NCBI GenBank assembly: GCA_015075625.1
Contig: JABTTZ010000002.1
Location: forward strand, 868,001 to 932,000
DNA from: Anaerolineales bacterium
GTDB lineage: Bacteria > Chloroflexota > Anaerolineae > Aggregatilineales > UBA2796
Direction of reading: 5' to 3'
Length of the DNA: 64,000 nucleotides
A program made the translations under genes and the position numbers. The notes beneath the pieces were generated by a model. The model had not been told where the DNA came from. It saw only the letters and a program-made list of their open reading frames with translations, and ran no database searches. Positions 53,243 through 59,914 of this stretch are shown here, in pieces. How positions within the stretch are numbered: position 1 is the stretch's first letter; the number at the start of each line of letters is the position of its first letter.

Positions 53243-53632
53243 TCAGCGCACTTCCCAAACAGTGCCCCCCGCCATAATTTTGGCAAGCTGCCCAGAGAAC
53301 TTCTCGCCTTTCAGCGGCTTGCCCAGAAAGCTGTCGAAGCCAATCTCGCGGGCGTTATGAATTTCCATCGTGTGGACGGTGCAGGCGATGAAACGCGCCT
53401 GCTTGAAGGCAGGCTGCCCCTTTAAAAGGTGGAAAATATCATAGCCACTGACGTCGGGCATTTCCAGATCGATAAAGACAACATCAGTGGTCGGTAGGCT
53501 TGCCAACCTCGATTCTACGGCTGCCGCATCTTGAATTGCGGTGCTGGTGAGTCCTTCTTGTGCCAGCATGTGCTGCAAAACGTTGATGTTACCAAGATTA
53601 TCGTCAATGATGAGTGCATGGGGCATGGTCAT
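53243..53632 (-). CDS. Single-domain response regulator (third in cluster)
   Basis: 129 residues with all receiver residues: acidic pair ALIIDDN, phosphoacceptor Asp in VVFIDLEMPDVSGYD, Thr in IACTVHTME, Lys in FLGKPLKG. No output domain, so it can only relay or interact. GAGG precedes the ATG. It follows two other stand-alone receivers and a histidine kinase on the same strand; its order in the transcript suggests it may be the last step of a phosphorelay. Confidence 0.85.
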   Translation of the reverse strand: MTMPHALIIDDNLGNINVLQHMLAQEGLTSTAIQDAAAVESRLASLPTTDVVFIDLEMPDVSGYDIFHLLKGQPAFKQARFIACTVHTMEIHNAREIGFDSFLGKPLKGEKFSGQLAKIMAGGTVWEVR

Positions 53633-53688
53633 ATTCCTCTAGTTTTCACTGGACTAGGGCAAAATTACACTGTATCAGGGCTGAATTC

Positions 53689-54096
53689 TTACACAACTTG
53701 CCAGACAGGTTTTCCCTCTAGGATTTCGGCAACCTGTCGAGGGAATACATCGAACCGCACAGGCTTACCAATAAAACCGCTGAAGCCCATCGCTTTCGTG
53801 CGGGGGACGGCTTCTGTTGGGTTGCTTGCCGAGACGGCAATGATCGGGATAGCCTCAAATTCGGGGTGGCTGCGGATGGTGGTAAAGACATCGTAGCCCG
53901 TAATGCCATTGGGGAGGTTCAAATCCATCAGAATGGCATCCACAGGCATGAACTTTTGAAGGCGTTGGATGGTGGCAATCCCCCATCGTTCAAAGGCAAC
54001 CATCGCCCCTTGTTGTTCTAACAACAACTGGGCAATGGCACGATTGTTGACATCATCCTCCACCAGAAAAATCCGCTTGTTTTCCAAGACCAGCAT
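53689..54096 (-). CDS. Single-domain response regulator (second in cluster)
   Basis: 135 residues. Receiver signature: IFLVEDDVNNRAIAQLLLEQ, phosphoacceptor Asp in AILMDLNLPNGITGYD, Ser in IIAVSASNPTEA, and Lys in FIGKPVRFD. No DNA-binding or enzymatic output. The tail PVWQVV resembles the VWQI/VWEV ends of the two sister receivers, suggesting duplication of one ancestral gene. Confidence 0.85.
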   Translation of the reverse strand: MLVLENKRIFLVEDDVNNRAIAQLLLEQQGAMVAFERWGIATIQRLQKFMPVDAILMDLNLPNGITGYDVFTTIRSHPEFEAIPIIAVSASNPTEAVPRTKAMGFSGFIGKPVRFDVFPRQVAEILEGKPVWQVV

Positions 54097-54111
54097 CGAT
54101 ACGCCCTCTCC

Positions 54112-54525
54112 CTATTTCCGGCTGATTTGCCAGACTGTCTCGCCATTGAGCAGCTTTTGGAATGACTCTGGAAAGGTGTTCTGATGGATTGGCTTGGGAA
54201 TCACGCCATTAAAGCCGGCATCCTTCAGTTGGTCAATTTCCTCGTTCATCACACTGGCGGTCAATGCCACGATAGGTTTACGGGCATAATCGGACATTCC
54301 CCGCAAGACTTTGAGCAGATCAAAGCCGCTGGCGGGTTTCATGTGAATGTCTAAGAAGATAATGTCCGGTTGAAAGGGCAAGCGGGCAAGCTGTCCCTCA
54401 AAATCGACACTGGATTCAAAGATCGCCACCTGCGTCAGTCCCATTTGTTTCGTCAACAGAATGTTCATGATCGTCCGGCTGAGGGGATCATCCTCCACAT
54501 AAAGAACCGCTGGTGAGCCGCTCAT
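54112..54525 (-). CDS. Single-domain response regulator coupled to histidine kinase
   Basis: 137 residues from ATG 54525, the start that overlaps the histidine kinase stop by 4 bp (ATGA). VLYVEDDPLSRTIMNILL, phosphoacceptor Asp in IIFLDIHMKPASGFD, Thr in IVALTASVMNEE, Lys in VIPKPIHQN. It is the most likely direct phosphate acceptor of the kinase because of translational coupling. Confidence 0.88.
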   Translation of the reverse strand: MSGSPAVLYVEDDPLSRTIMNILLTKQMGLTQVAIFESSVDFEGQLARLPFQPDIIFLDIHMKPASGFDLLKVLRGMSDYARKPIVALTASVMNEEIDQLKDAGFNGVIPKPIHQNTFPESFQKLLNGETVWQISRK

Positions 54526-55955
54526 AGGGCAAGCACTTTCCCTTCCGGCAGCACGTTTTCTGCGGTTGGTTGTTGGAGCGGAATGGTGATGTGGAAGGTT
54601 GACCCAACGCCAACACTGCTTTCCAGCCACAGGCGTCCACCGTGTGCCTCGACAAGGCTCTTGGAGATGGGCATTCCTAGCCCTGTCCCGCCGCCTTGCC
54701 GTAAGCCGCTCTCCGTTTGGGAGAACTTTTCAAATACCTTCTCAAAGTCCTCGCCGGCAATGCCCGCGCCGGTATCGGTGATCGAAAGATGAATCGTCTC
54801 CCCCTCATGGTGGGCGCGGAGCGTGATCGTCCCTTCTTTGGTGAATTTACAGGCGTTGGAGACAATGTTCAACATCACCTGCAAGAGGCGCTGTTTGTCG
54901 CCGGAAATGATGGGGATGTTGGGGGCAACCTCGCTCACCACCCGCACCGGTTTATCCTTCAGCAGACTTTCGCCTGTTTTCTGCGCGGTCTCAATAATTT
55001 CAGGAATAGAGACATCGTGTTCGACAAAGAGCTTTAACGAGCCAGATTCGATCTTGGAAACGTCCAACACATCGTTGATCAAGGCGAGAAGGTGTTCCCC
55101 ACTGCCGACAACATTCGTCAGCATCTCCAACTGTGCCTCGTTGATCGGACCCAAAACCCCCCGCGTGACGAACTCGGTAAAGTTAATGATCGAATTCAAG
55201 GGCGTCCGCAGTTCGTGGGACATGCTCGCCAAGAACATCGATTTCACTTGGTTAGAGCGTTCGGCTTCTTCCTTCGCCTTCTCTAGCTCTAGCGTGCGCT
55301 CTTTCACCCGCGCCTCAAGGGTGAGGTTTGTCTGTTGGAGCGATAGTTCAGAGGCACGTAGGCGTTCATTCGCCCGCACCAATTCCGCTTGGCGCTCTTT
55401 TTCCAGTTTGGAACGATGCCACGATGCGAGCAAGATCAAGGGGACAACGGTGAAAGAAAAGCCGGACGCCGCCATGACCATCCTAATGGTGATCGAATGG
55501 TTGACGAGGGGGATGAGCAGCAGCACGAAGAAATTGCCCACCGCCACAAGGAAGGTCATCCGCAGCGTGCTGGTGATGCTGGCAATTAGCACGGGGAGAA
55601 TCACCCAACCAACCAGTGAACGCATACTAATAAGGGTATAGGTTTCATCAGGCTGGAAGTAGGTCAACACGGCGAGAGAGAGGACGATCAGCGTTGCCGC
55701 TTCTGCCAGTTTGTAATGCCGCGTGCGTCCAATAAGATAAATGGCAAAGAGGACGATTAAGGGCATTAACACGGGCGACGCCCGCGTTGCCGCAATCGAC
55801 CCCACAAACAACGCCGCACAGATGATCAGCTGCAGCCCACTCAGGAGGCGGGCGTTCAAGCGATCCGATCCTTGCAGGGTGGGTGAAGGTGTAATCAACC
55901 ATTTTAAGGGCTGAATATTTCGAGAAATCGTGGTGGGGACACTGCGCGCGGTCAT
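54522..55955 (-). CDS. Membrane histidine kinase
   Basis: 477 residues. Six hydrophobic helices in residues 38-190 with short loops and no obvious periplasmic sensor. Then a coiled coil (KLEKERQAELVRANERL ... LEKAKEEAERSNQ) and HisKA with the phosphorylated His near residue 244 in MSHELRTPLNSII. The HATPase domain has NIVSNACKFTKEG, DTGAGI and GTGLGMPISKSLVEAHGGRL (complete N, G1 and G2 boxes). Three stand-alone receivers follow in the same direction. Input signal unknown, possibly intramembrane. Confidence 0.88.
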   Translation of the reverse strand: MTARSVPTTISRNIQPLKWLITPSPTLQGSDRLNARLLSGLQLIICAALFVGSIAATRASPVLMPLIVLFAIYLIGRTRHYKLAEAATLIVLSLAVLTYFQPDETYTLISMRSLVGWVILPVLIASITSTLRMTFLVAVGNFFVLLLIPLVNHSITIRMVMAASGFSFTVVPLILLASWHRSKLEKERQAELVRANERLRASELSLQQTNLTLEARVKERTLELEKAKEEAERSNQVKSMFLASMSHELRTPLNSIINFTEFVTRGVLGPINEAQLEMLTNVVGSGEHLLALINDVLDVSKIESGSLKLFVEHDVSIPEIIETAQKTGESLLKDKPVRVVSEVAPNIPIISGDKQRLLQVMLNIVSNACKFTKEGTITLRAHHEGETIHLSITDTGAGIAGEDFEKVFEKFSQTESGLRQGGGTGLGMPISKSLVEAHGGRLWLESSVGVGSTFHITIPLQQPTAENVLPEGKVLAL

Positions 55956-56078
55956 GGGATCACCTTCAAAACGGGATATCTTGAAGGATAATGCCTTACT
56001 TAGAGAAGAATAGTTTCAGAAGTATATCAATAAAAGGCACACTCTTTACAGTCTTAGGGCTGAGGGGGCTTCCCCCGC

Positions 56079-56134
56079 AAACTTCCCCTTTCGATGAATA
56101 CAGGGCAAACACGTTCAACTGCGTAAGTCCTAAA
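56079..56134 (-). repeat. Inverted repeat arm, right
   Basis: Pairs with 52309-52365 as described there. It ends 20 bp before the CTAG that the IS5-family element duplicated. Confidence 0.75.
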
Positions 56135-56157
56135 TACGTGTTCGAGAAATTATCTAG

Positions 56158-57020
56158 AGGGTGTTATGCACTTTAAAAAACACCTGAGTAAAATGGTGGG
56201 ATGAACAGAAAAGGGTATCCTACCGACGTGAGTGACGACGAATGGGCATTTGTTGCGCCCTACCTAACCCTGATGACGGAAGACGCGCCCCAACGCGATC
56301 ATCTGTTACGCGAAGTGTTCAATGGACTGCGCTATGTCGTGCGGGGTGGTATTTCGTGGCGGATGGTGCCAAATGATTTGCCACCCTGGTATGCCATTTA
56401 CCAACAGACACAGCGCTGGCTCAATGCGGGGGTCTTTGAATCCCTCGTGCATGACCTGCGGCTCTTGTTATGTCTGACAACCGGACGGAACGAACAACCC
56501 ACCGCCACCATCTTTGATAGTCGGACGCTGCAATCCAGCGTGGAGAGTGGTGAACGCGCAGGCTATGATGGTGCGAAACGTCGCAAGGGCAGCAAAATGC
56601 ACATGGCAGTCGATACGCTGGGACTGCTGCTGACGTTGCATGTGACCGCCGCGAATGAACAGGATCGCGCGCTCAAGTCGGACAACTGGCAGCAGGTGCA
56701 GCAGGTGACGGGCGAAACGGTGGAGGTGGCATTTGTCGATCAAGGCTACACGGGCGACAAGGCTGAACAAGCGGCGGCAGAACACGGCATCCGACTGGAA
56801 GCGGTCAAACTAGAAGAAGCCAAACGCGGCTTTGTGCTGGTGCCGCGTCGGTGGGTGGTGGAGCGCAGTTTCGCCTGGTTGAGCCGTTTTCGTCGCTTGG
56901 CACGGGACTATGAACGGTTGCCAGCGACCCTCAAAGGCTTGCCTTTTCTGGCATTTGCCATGTTGATGGCACAGCCGTTTGTTCAAACGGTTGCGCCTTT
57001 TCTATAGTTCATAACACGCT
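56158..57020 (+). mobile_element. Intact IS5-family insertion sequence, 863 bp
   Basis: Terminal inverted repeats: left AGGGTGTTATGCACTTTA and right (reverse complement) AGCGTGTTATGAACTATA, matching at about 15 of 18 positions. Direct CTAG sequences at 56154-56157 and 57021-57024 are the 4-bp target duplication, as expected for this family. It encodes one uninterrupted transposase of 268 residues, the single-ORF type. Confidence 0.9.
56201..57007 (+). CDS. IS5-family transposase
   Basis: 268 residues, full length. The N-terminal part (LPPWYAIYQQTQRWLNAGVFESL) is the usual helical domain. The DDE catalytic residues appear as the Asp in TIFDSRTL, the Asp in VAFVDQGYTGDKA and the Glu in VPRRWVVERSFAWLSRFRRLARDYE. 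The intact ORF and intact ends suggest recent activity. It sits at the left edge of the denitrification block and may have helped bring it in, or simply arrived later. Confidence 0.92.
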   Translation: MNRKGYPTDVSDDEWAFVAPYLTLMTEDAPQRDHLLREVFNGLRYVVRGGISWRMVPNDLPPWYAIYQQTQRWLNAGVFESLVHDLRLLLCLTTGRNEQPTATIFDSRTLQSSVESGERAGYDGAKRRKGSKMHMAVDTLGLLLTLHVTAANEQDRALKSDNWQQVQQVTGETVEVAFVDQGYTGDKAEQAAAEHGIRLEAVKLEEAKRGFVLVPRRWVVERSFAWLSRFRRLARDYERLPATLKGLPFLAFAMLMAQPFVQTVAPFL

Positions 57021-57081
57021 CTAGCGCCTCAACACTGAACAGATGAACGAAGGAATAGGGATTAAAGGCGGAGAAAACTAA
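57021..57081 (+). repeat. Direct repeat, left copy (flanks the nirK block)
   Basis: CTAG...AACACTGAACAGATGAACGA ... GGCGGAGAAAACTAAG. Aligns without gaps to 62944-63004 at about 80% identity, same orientation; both begin with CTAG. The IS element is inserted at exactly this CTAG. Confidence 0.7.
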
Positions 57082-57175
57082 GTGCAAATAAAAAAGTCCG
57101 TTGGGGTGAAGAAGTGTAGAACAACCGGCGCGACAAATGGCTTCCAAGCCCCGAAACGGTGCCCCCTGCTTTAGC

Positions 57176-57199
57176 GGCGGGATCATGCGCCATCCCGCC
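57176..57199 (-). terminator. Terminator-like hairpin downstream of the nirK operon
   Basis: GGCGGGAT-8 nt-ATCCCGCC, 54 bp after the last gene of the minus-strand operon (NnrS-like). Adjacent to a GCTAAAGC/GCTTTAGC repeat that continues to the left. No T-run, so the function is uncertain. Confidence 0.45.
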
Positions 57200-57252
57200 T
57201 GTTCATTGCGGTTATTCTTAGGGCGTCGGCTTTTCTGATCTAGCATACGGGT

Positions 57253-58359
57253 CTATTTTTGATATGGATAAATATGCTTGGCAATATTGGATTTGTAAAG
57301 CGAATATATAGTTACCATCAAAAATAATAGCACTGCGATAACATTGAACAATCCACCCCACTGCTGCGCTGTGAGATCCAGCGTTAGACTGCCATAGGTG
57401 CGATAAATGAGTGCGGTATGCAGCAGGAAAAGATGTCCATAGAACAAGGGGGTATAATTTAGGCGCAAACCGGTTATACCAGGCAGGATTATAGGGGCAT
57501 GTCCGAAGATCATGGAAAAGACAAAGCCTAACAGGAAGGCGTGTAGCATCGTCGCGTAGTCTGGTCCGGCATACAGCGCCCCTTTCCAGATACCAATCAC
57601 ACCGCCTACACCCAACCACATGTAACCGATGAGCATACATGCAGCAATATATCGTACCAATCCTTGTTGATAGATCGTGCGACGTGCGATGTCGTAATGC
57701 AGCAACCATCCTGCTATCAATACTGCTCCGAACCCTAACAGTCGGATGCCCAGATCAAGGTTGAAAATTGTGAGCAGGATACCTGCCAGATAAATAGCAA
57801 CTGTAAATATTAGCCGATATTCGCTGGTGCGGGTAAGGCGGCGCACTCGTGAAAGCTCTAAACGCTCCCCAACGATGGTTAGAATGAGAAAAGCCGTCCA
57901 CAGGTGAACCACCTGATAAACAGGATGTCCAGCAAGCCACAAACCATTCCCAACAACCCAACATCCTGTACCTAAAGCCATAATGACCATATCACGGGAT
58001 GGATGCAAGCGCAGCATCAGTATGAACAGCAGCAGCAAACCCAAACTACCTGCTGTCAGCAAGAGCTTTGCTAACGCCGTATCCCGTGTAAGCAGTAAAG
58101 CAGCGGCTCCGGCAGCGTTTATCATAGGAACAGACATACTCCAGTGATAACGTGAAGCCAGTACGACGGCACGCTCAAGGCAAATGAGCGTGCCTAAAAA
58201 GCCGCAGATCATCAGCGGACCGTGTACAAGAATCCAGTTTTGGCTGAGGGAGTCCATTTGCCAGCCAAGTCGAGCTAGACCCGATCCTAATCCGCCCAAC
58301 AGCGTAATGGCTACAGTCAGCAGTAGCAAAATACGCGGAAGAAACTGTACAGCCTTCAT
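57253..58359 (-). CDS. NnrS-like multi-pass membrane protein
   Basis: 368 residues, about eleven or twelve hydrophobic helices, with scattered helix-embedded His: VHGPLMICGFLGTLICLERA, VHLWTAFLILTIVGERLELSR and MLHAFLLGFVFSMIFGHAPIIL. This arrangement resembles NnrS proteins, heme- and copper-linked membrane proteins of denitrifiers that counter nitrogen-oxide stress, but I cannot be sure. It is the last gene of the nirK operon, 12 bp after a cupin gene. GC in sampled lines is about 50%, versus about 65% in the ABC-transporter region. Confidence 0.5.
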   Translation of the reverse strand: MKAVQFLPRILLLLTVAITLLGGLGSGLARLGWQMDSLSQNWILVHGPLMICGFLGTLICLERAVVLASRYHWSMSVPMINAAGAAALLLTRDTALAKLLLTAGSLGLLLLFILMLRLHPSRDMVIMALGTGCWVVGNGLWLAGHPVYQVVHLWTAFLILTIVGERLELSRVRRLTRTSEYRLIFTVAIYLAGILLTIFNLDLGIRLLGFGAVLIAGWLLHYDIARRTIYQQGLVRYIAACMLIGYMWLGVGGVIGIWKGALYAGPDYATMLHAFLLGFVFSMIFGHAPIILPGITGLRLNYTPLFYGHLFLLHTALIYRTYGSLTLDLTAQQWGGLFNVIAVLLFLMVTIYSLYKSNIAKHIYPYQK

Positions 58360-58371
58360 TGTTCTACACTT

Positions 58372-58710
58372 TCAATCTGCGCCAAGCATCAACAACAGCA
58401 TAGTCAGCGGTGTTTTAGCATAAACACTATGCTTTAAACGCGGCTGCATATGCAGCCAACACCCGGCATTCAACTCGTATTTATCATCGCCTACCGTGAT
58501 GGTGGCGTCGCCCTGCACAATCTGGATAATTGCCGCATGGCTCGATGTGTGTTCGGAAAGCTCCTGCCCTGTATCGAAACCGAACATGATAGCTTTCAAA
58601 CGATCACTTTTATAAAATGTCCGGCTGGTGATGCTGTCGGGTTGGATGTTCTCTAGCAATCCCGCCAGATTATCAACCACCGTATAGTCTGTAGTTACAG
58701 AATGGATCAT
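58372..58710 (-). CDS. Cupin-fold protein
   Basis: 112 residues, one cupin barrel. SEHTSSHAAIIQIVQGDATITVGDDKYELNAG is motif 1 (H-x-x-x-H followed by a Gly-Asp turn) and MQPRLKHSVYAKTPLTML is motif 2 (Pro, His). Some expected metal ligands (Glu) are not evident. It is in the nirK operon 3 bp after the DUF2249 gene, with a second cupin at the other end of the operon. Probably a small sensor or scavenger of nitrogen-oxide chemistry; the actual role is unknown. Confidence 0.75.
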   Translation of the reverse strand: MIHSVTTDYTVVDNLAGLLENIQPDSITSRTFYKSDRLKAIMFGFDTGQELSEHTSSHAAIIQIVQGDATITVGDDKYELNAGCWLHMQPRLKHSVYAKTPLTMLLLMLGAD

Positions 58711-58713
58711 GGG

Positions 58714-58947
58714 TTAGGCGCCTGTTTGGGTGCGTGTAATGCGAACCCGCCATGTTTCAGGTCCTTCTTCCAGATATTCCCACCCAAACAAACCAGCGCG
58801 TTCATGCGTGAAGTGATAATACAGAGGTTTGGGATCGTGATCATTGATCAGTTCAAACGACTCGTTCACTTTCAGATTATCAAAGGTTTGGAAGATTATT
58901 GGGTGACGGTCACGAGGTTGAATGGTACGAACGTCAAGCTGTGTCAT
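58714..58947 (-). CDS. DUF2249 family protein
   Basis: 77 residues. The pattern LDVRTIQPRDRHPIIFQTFDNLKVNESFELINDHDPKPLYYHF ... is the DUF2249 fold: an LDxR start, a PxxRHPxIF stretch, and the NDHDPxPLxY strand. DUF2249 proteins are often encoded next to denitrification or nitric-oxide-response genes. A TusA-like fold and a sulphur or metal-cofactor role are known guesses. Here it is in the nirK operon between a heme-copper-like membrane protein and a cupin. Confidence 0.85.
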   Translation of the reverse strand: MTQLDVRTIQPRDRHPIIFQTFDNLKVNESFELINDHDPKPLYYHFTHERAGLFGWEYLEEGPETWRVRITRTQTGA

Positions 58948-58971
58948 AAGTGTTCTCCTGTATTTTAGGGT

Positions 58972-59397
58972 TTACGATATTTGAGAAGCCGCGTTGCCGC
59001 CCAGAGGCTTAACACGCGGATAGATCAACCTGATAAATAGGACAACCGCGGTCAGTATTCCTAAACGTCCTGCCAGCAAGAGTAAGTCGTCGTTGAACCA
59101 CGCACCGGCAGCGGTCATTAGAATACCGCCATTGAGTAGCCCAAAACTCCACCAGCCCCAAACGGCTTTACCGTGACGCGGTTCACTGCTAAAGCGCGGT
59201 AGTATCCAGAAGGCGATGCCCATCACAAATTGTATTGTCCAGCCAAAAATCATGAATTCGATGTGCGGATTTAGCAGTTTCCATGTCCAGTCGTAAATCG
59301 GAATACCTTTGTGATGGAGAATGAGAGAGCCGAATAAAAAGCCAACCCCCATGTGAATTAAGGCTGACCGAACCAGCCAGACGCTTAGTTTTGGCAT
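58972..59397 (-). CDS. Short heme-copper-oxidase-subunit-I-like membrane protein B
   Basis: 141 residues from ATG 59397, four helices. Motif LLNPHIEFMIFGWTIQFVMGIAFWILPRF resembles the segment of cytochrome oxidase/nitric oxide reductase catalytic subunits just after a helix with a buried His. His residues H16, H28, H29 and H45 could carry heme. Too short to be a full oxidase subunit (about 450). Its start lies 2 bp after the stop of the similar gene upstream, so the two are probably made together and may form a heterodimer. Confidence 0.55.
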   Translation of the reverse strand: MPKLSVWLVRSALIHMGVGFLFGSLILHHKGIPIYDWTWKLLNPHIEFMIFGWTIQFVMGIAFWILPRFSSEPRHGKAVWGWWSFGLLNGGILMTAAGAWFNDDLLLLAGRLGILTAVVLFIRLIYPRVKPLGGNAASQIS

Positions 59398-59399
59398 GA

Positions 59400-59819
59400 T
59401 TAACGCTCCTTGATTCGTCCCCATGTGTTGAAGATGAAGCCCCAACCAGCCAACAGCAAACAAAGCGACGCGACAGCGAGTGTCCAGCCTAAACGAGCCT
59501 GTGGAAACAACACAACTGCTGGCTCACCAATCGAGCGCAATACTAGCCCAACATTGAGCAGAATGAGTACCAGCCAACCGAGTCGTTCACTCCCGCGTGG
59601 TTTTTCTTTAGATCGTTTGGGAAACATCCAGTAACCAACACCCATGATAAGCTGTGTTACCCACCCGATAAACAGAAAATGCAAATAGACCGGACGCAGT
59701 ACCTGAAGACTGGAATCCCAGCCCATGACTGGCTGTGCTAACATCACCGTTCCCATCGCCAAGCCAAGTGCCAAGTAGAGCATCCCTATTTTGATAAACC
59801 AGCGTGATAGTGTCGGCAC
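59400..59819 (-). CDS. Short heme-copper-oxidase-subunit-I-like membrane protein A
   Basis: 139 residues from GTG 59819, chosen because GGAAGG lies 8 bp before it; the alternative ATG 59897 falls inside the right arm of a strong hairpin. Four helices. RPVYLHFLFIGWVTQLIMGVGYWMFPKR is homologous to LNPHIEFMIFGWTIQFVMGIAFWILPRF in the adjacent protein, but keeps its His at a different position. It forms a tandem pair with the next gene, both inside the nirK operon. Probably membrane redox partners of NirK or a scaffold for a heme. Confidence 0.55.
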   Translation of the reverse strand: MPTLSRWFIKIGMLYLALGLAMGTVMLAQPVMGWDSSLQVLRPVYLHFLFIGWVTQLIMGVGYWMFPKRSKEKPRGSERLGWLVLILLNVGLVLRSIGEPAVVLFPQARLGWTLAVASLCLLLAGWGFIFNTWGRIKER

Positions 59820-59865
59820 AGTAATTCCTTCCCAAACAAATACTTCAGAGCTGGTGTACGAGGTG

Positions 59866-59898
59866 GGTGCTGGTGGAATACCACTCTCCACCAGCACC
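59866..59898 (-). terminator. Strong hairpin between nirK and the downstream membrane genes
   Basis: GGTGCTGGTGGA and its exact complement TCCACCAGCACC, a 12-bp stem with a 9-nt loop, 17 bp after the nirK stop. No T-run follows, so it may reduce rather than stop transcription or stabilise the nirK mRNA end. Confidence 0.65.
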
Positions 59899-59914
59899 CC
59901 GGTCGTTTTACAGA

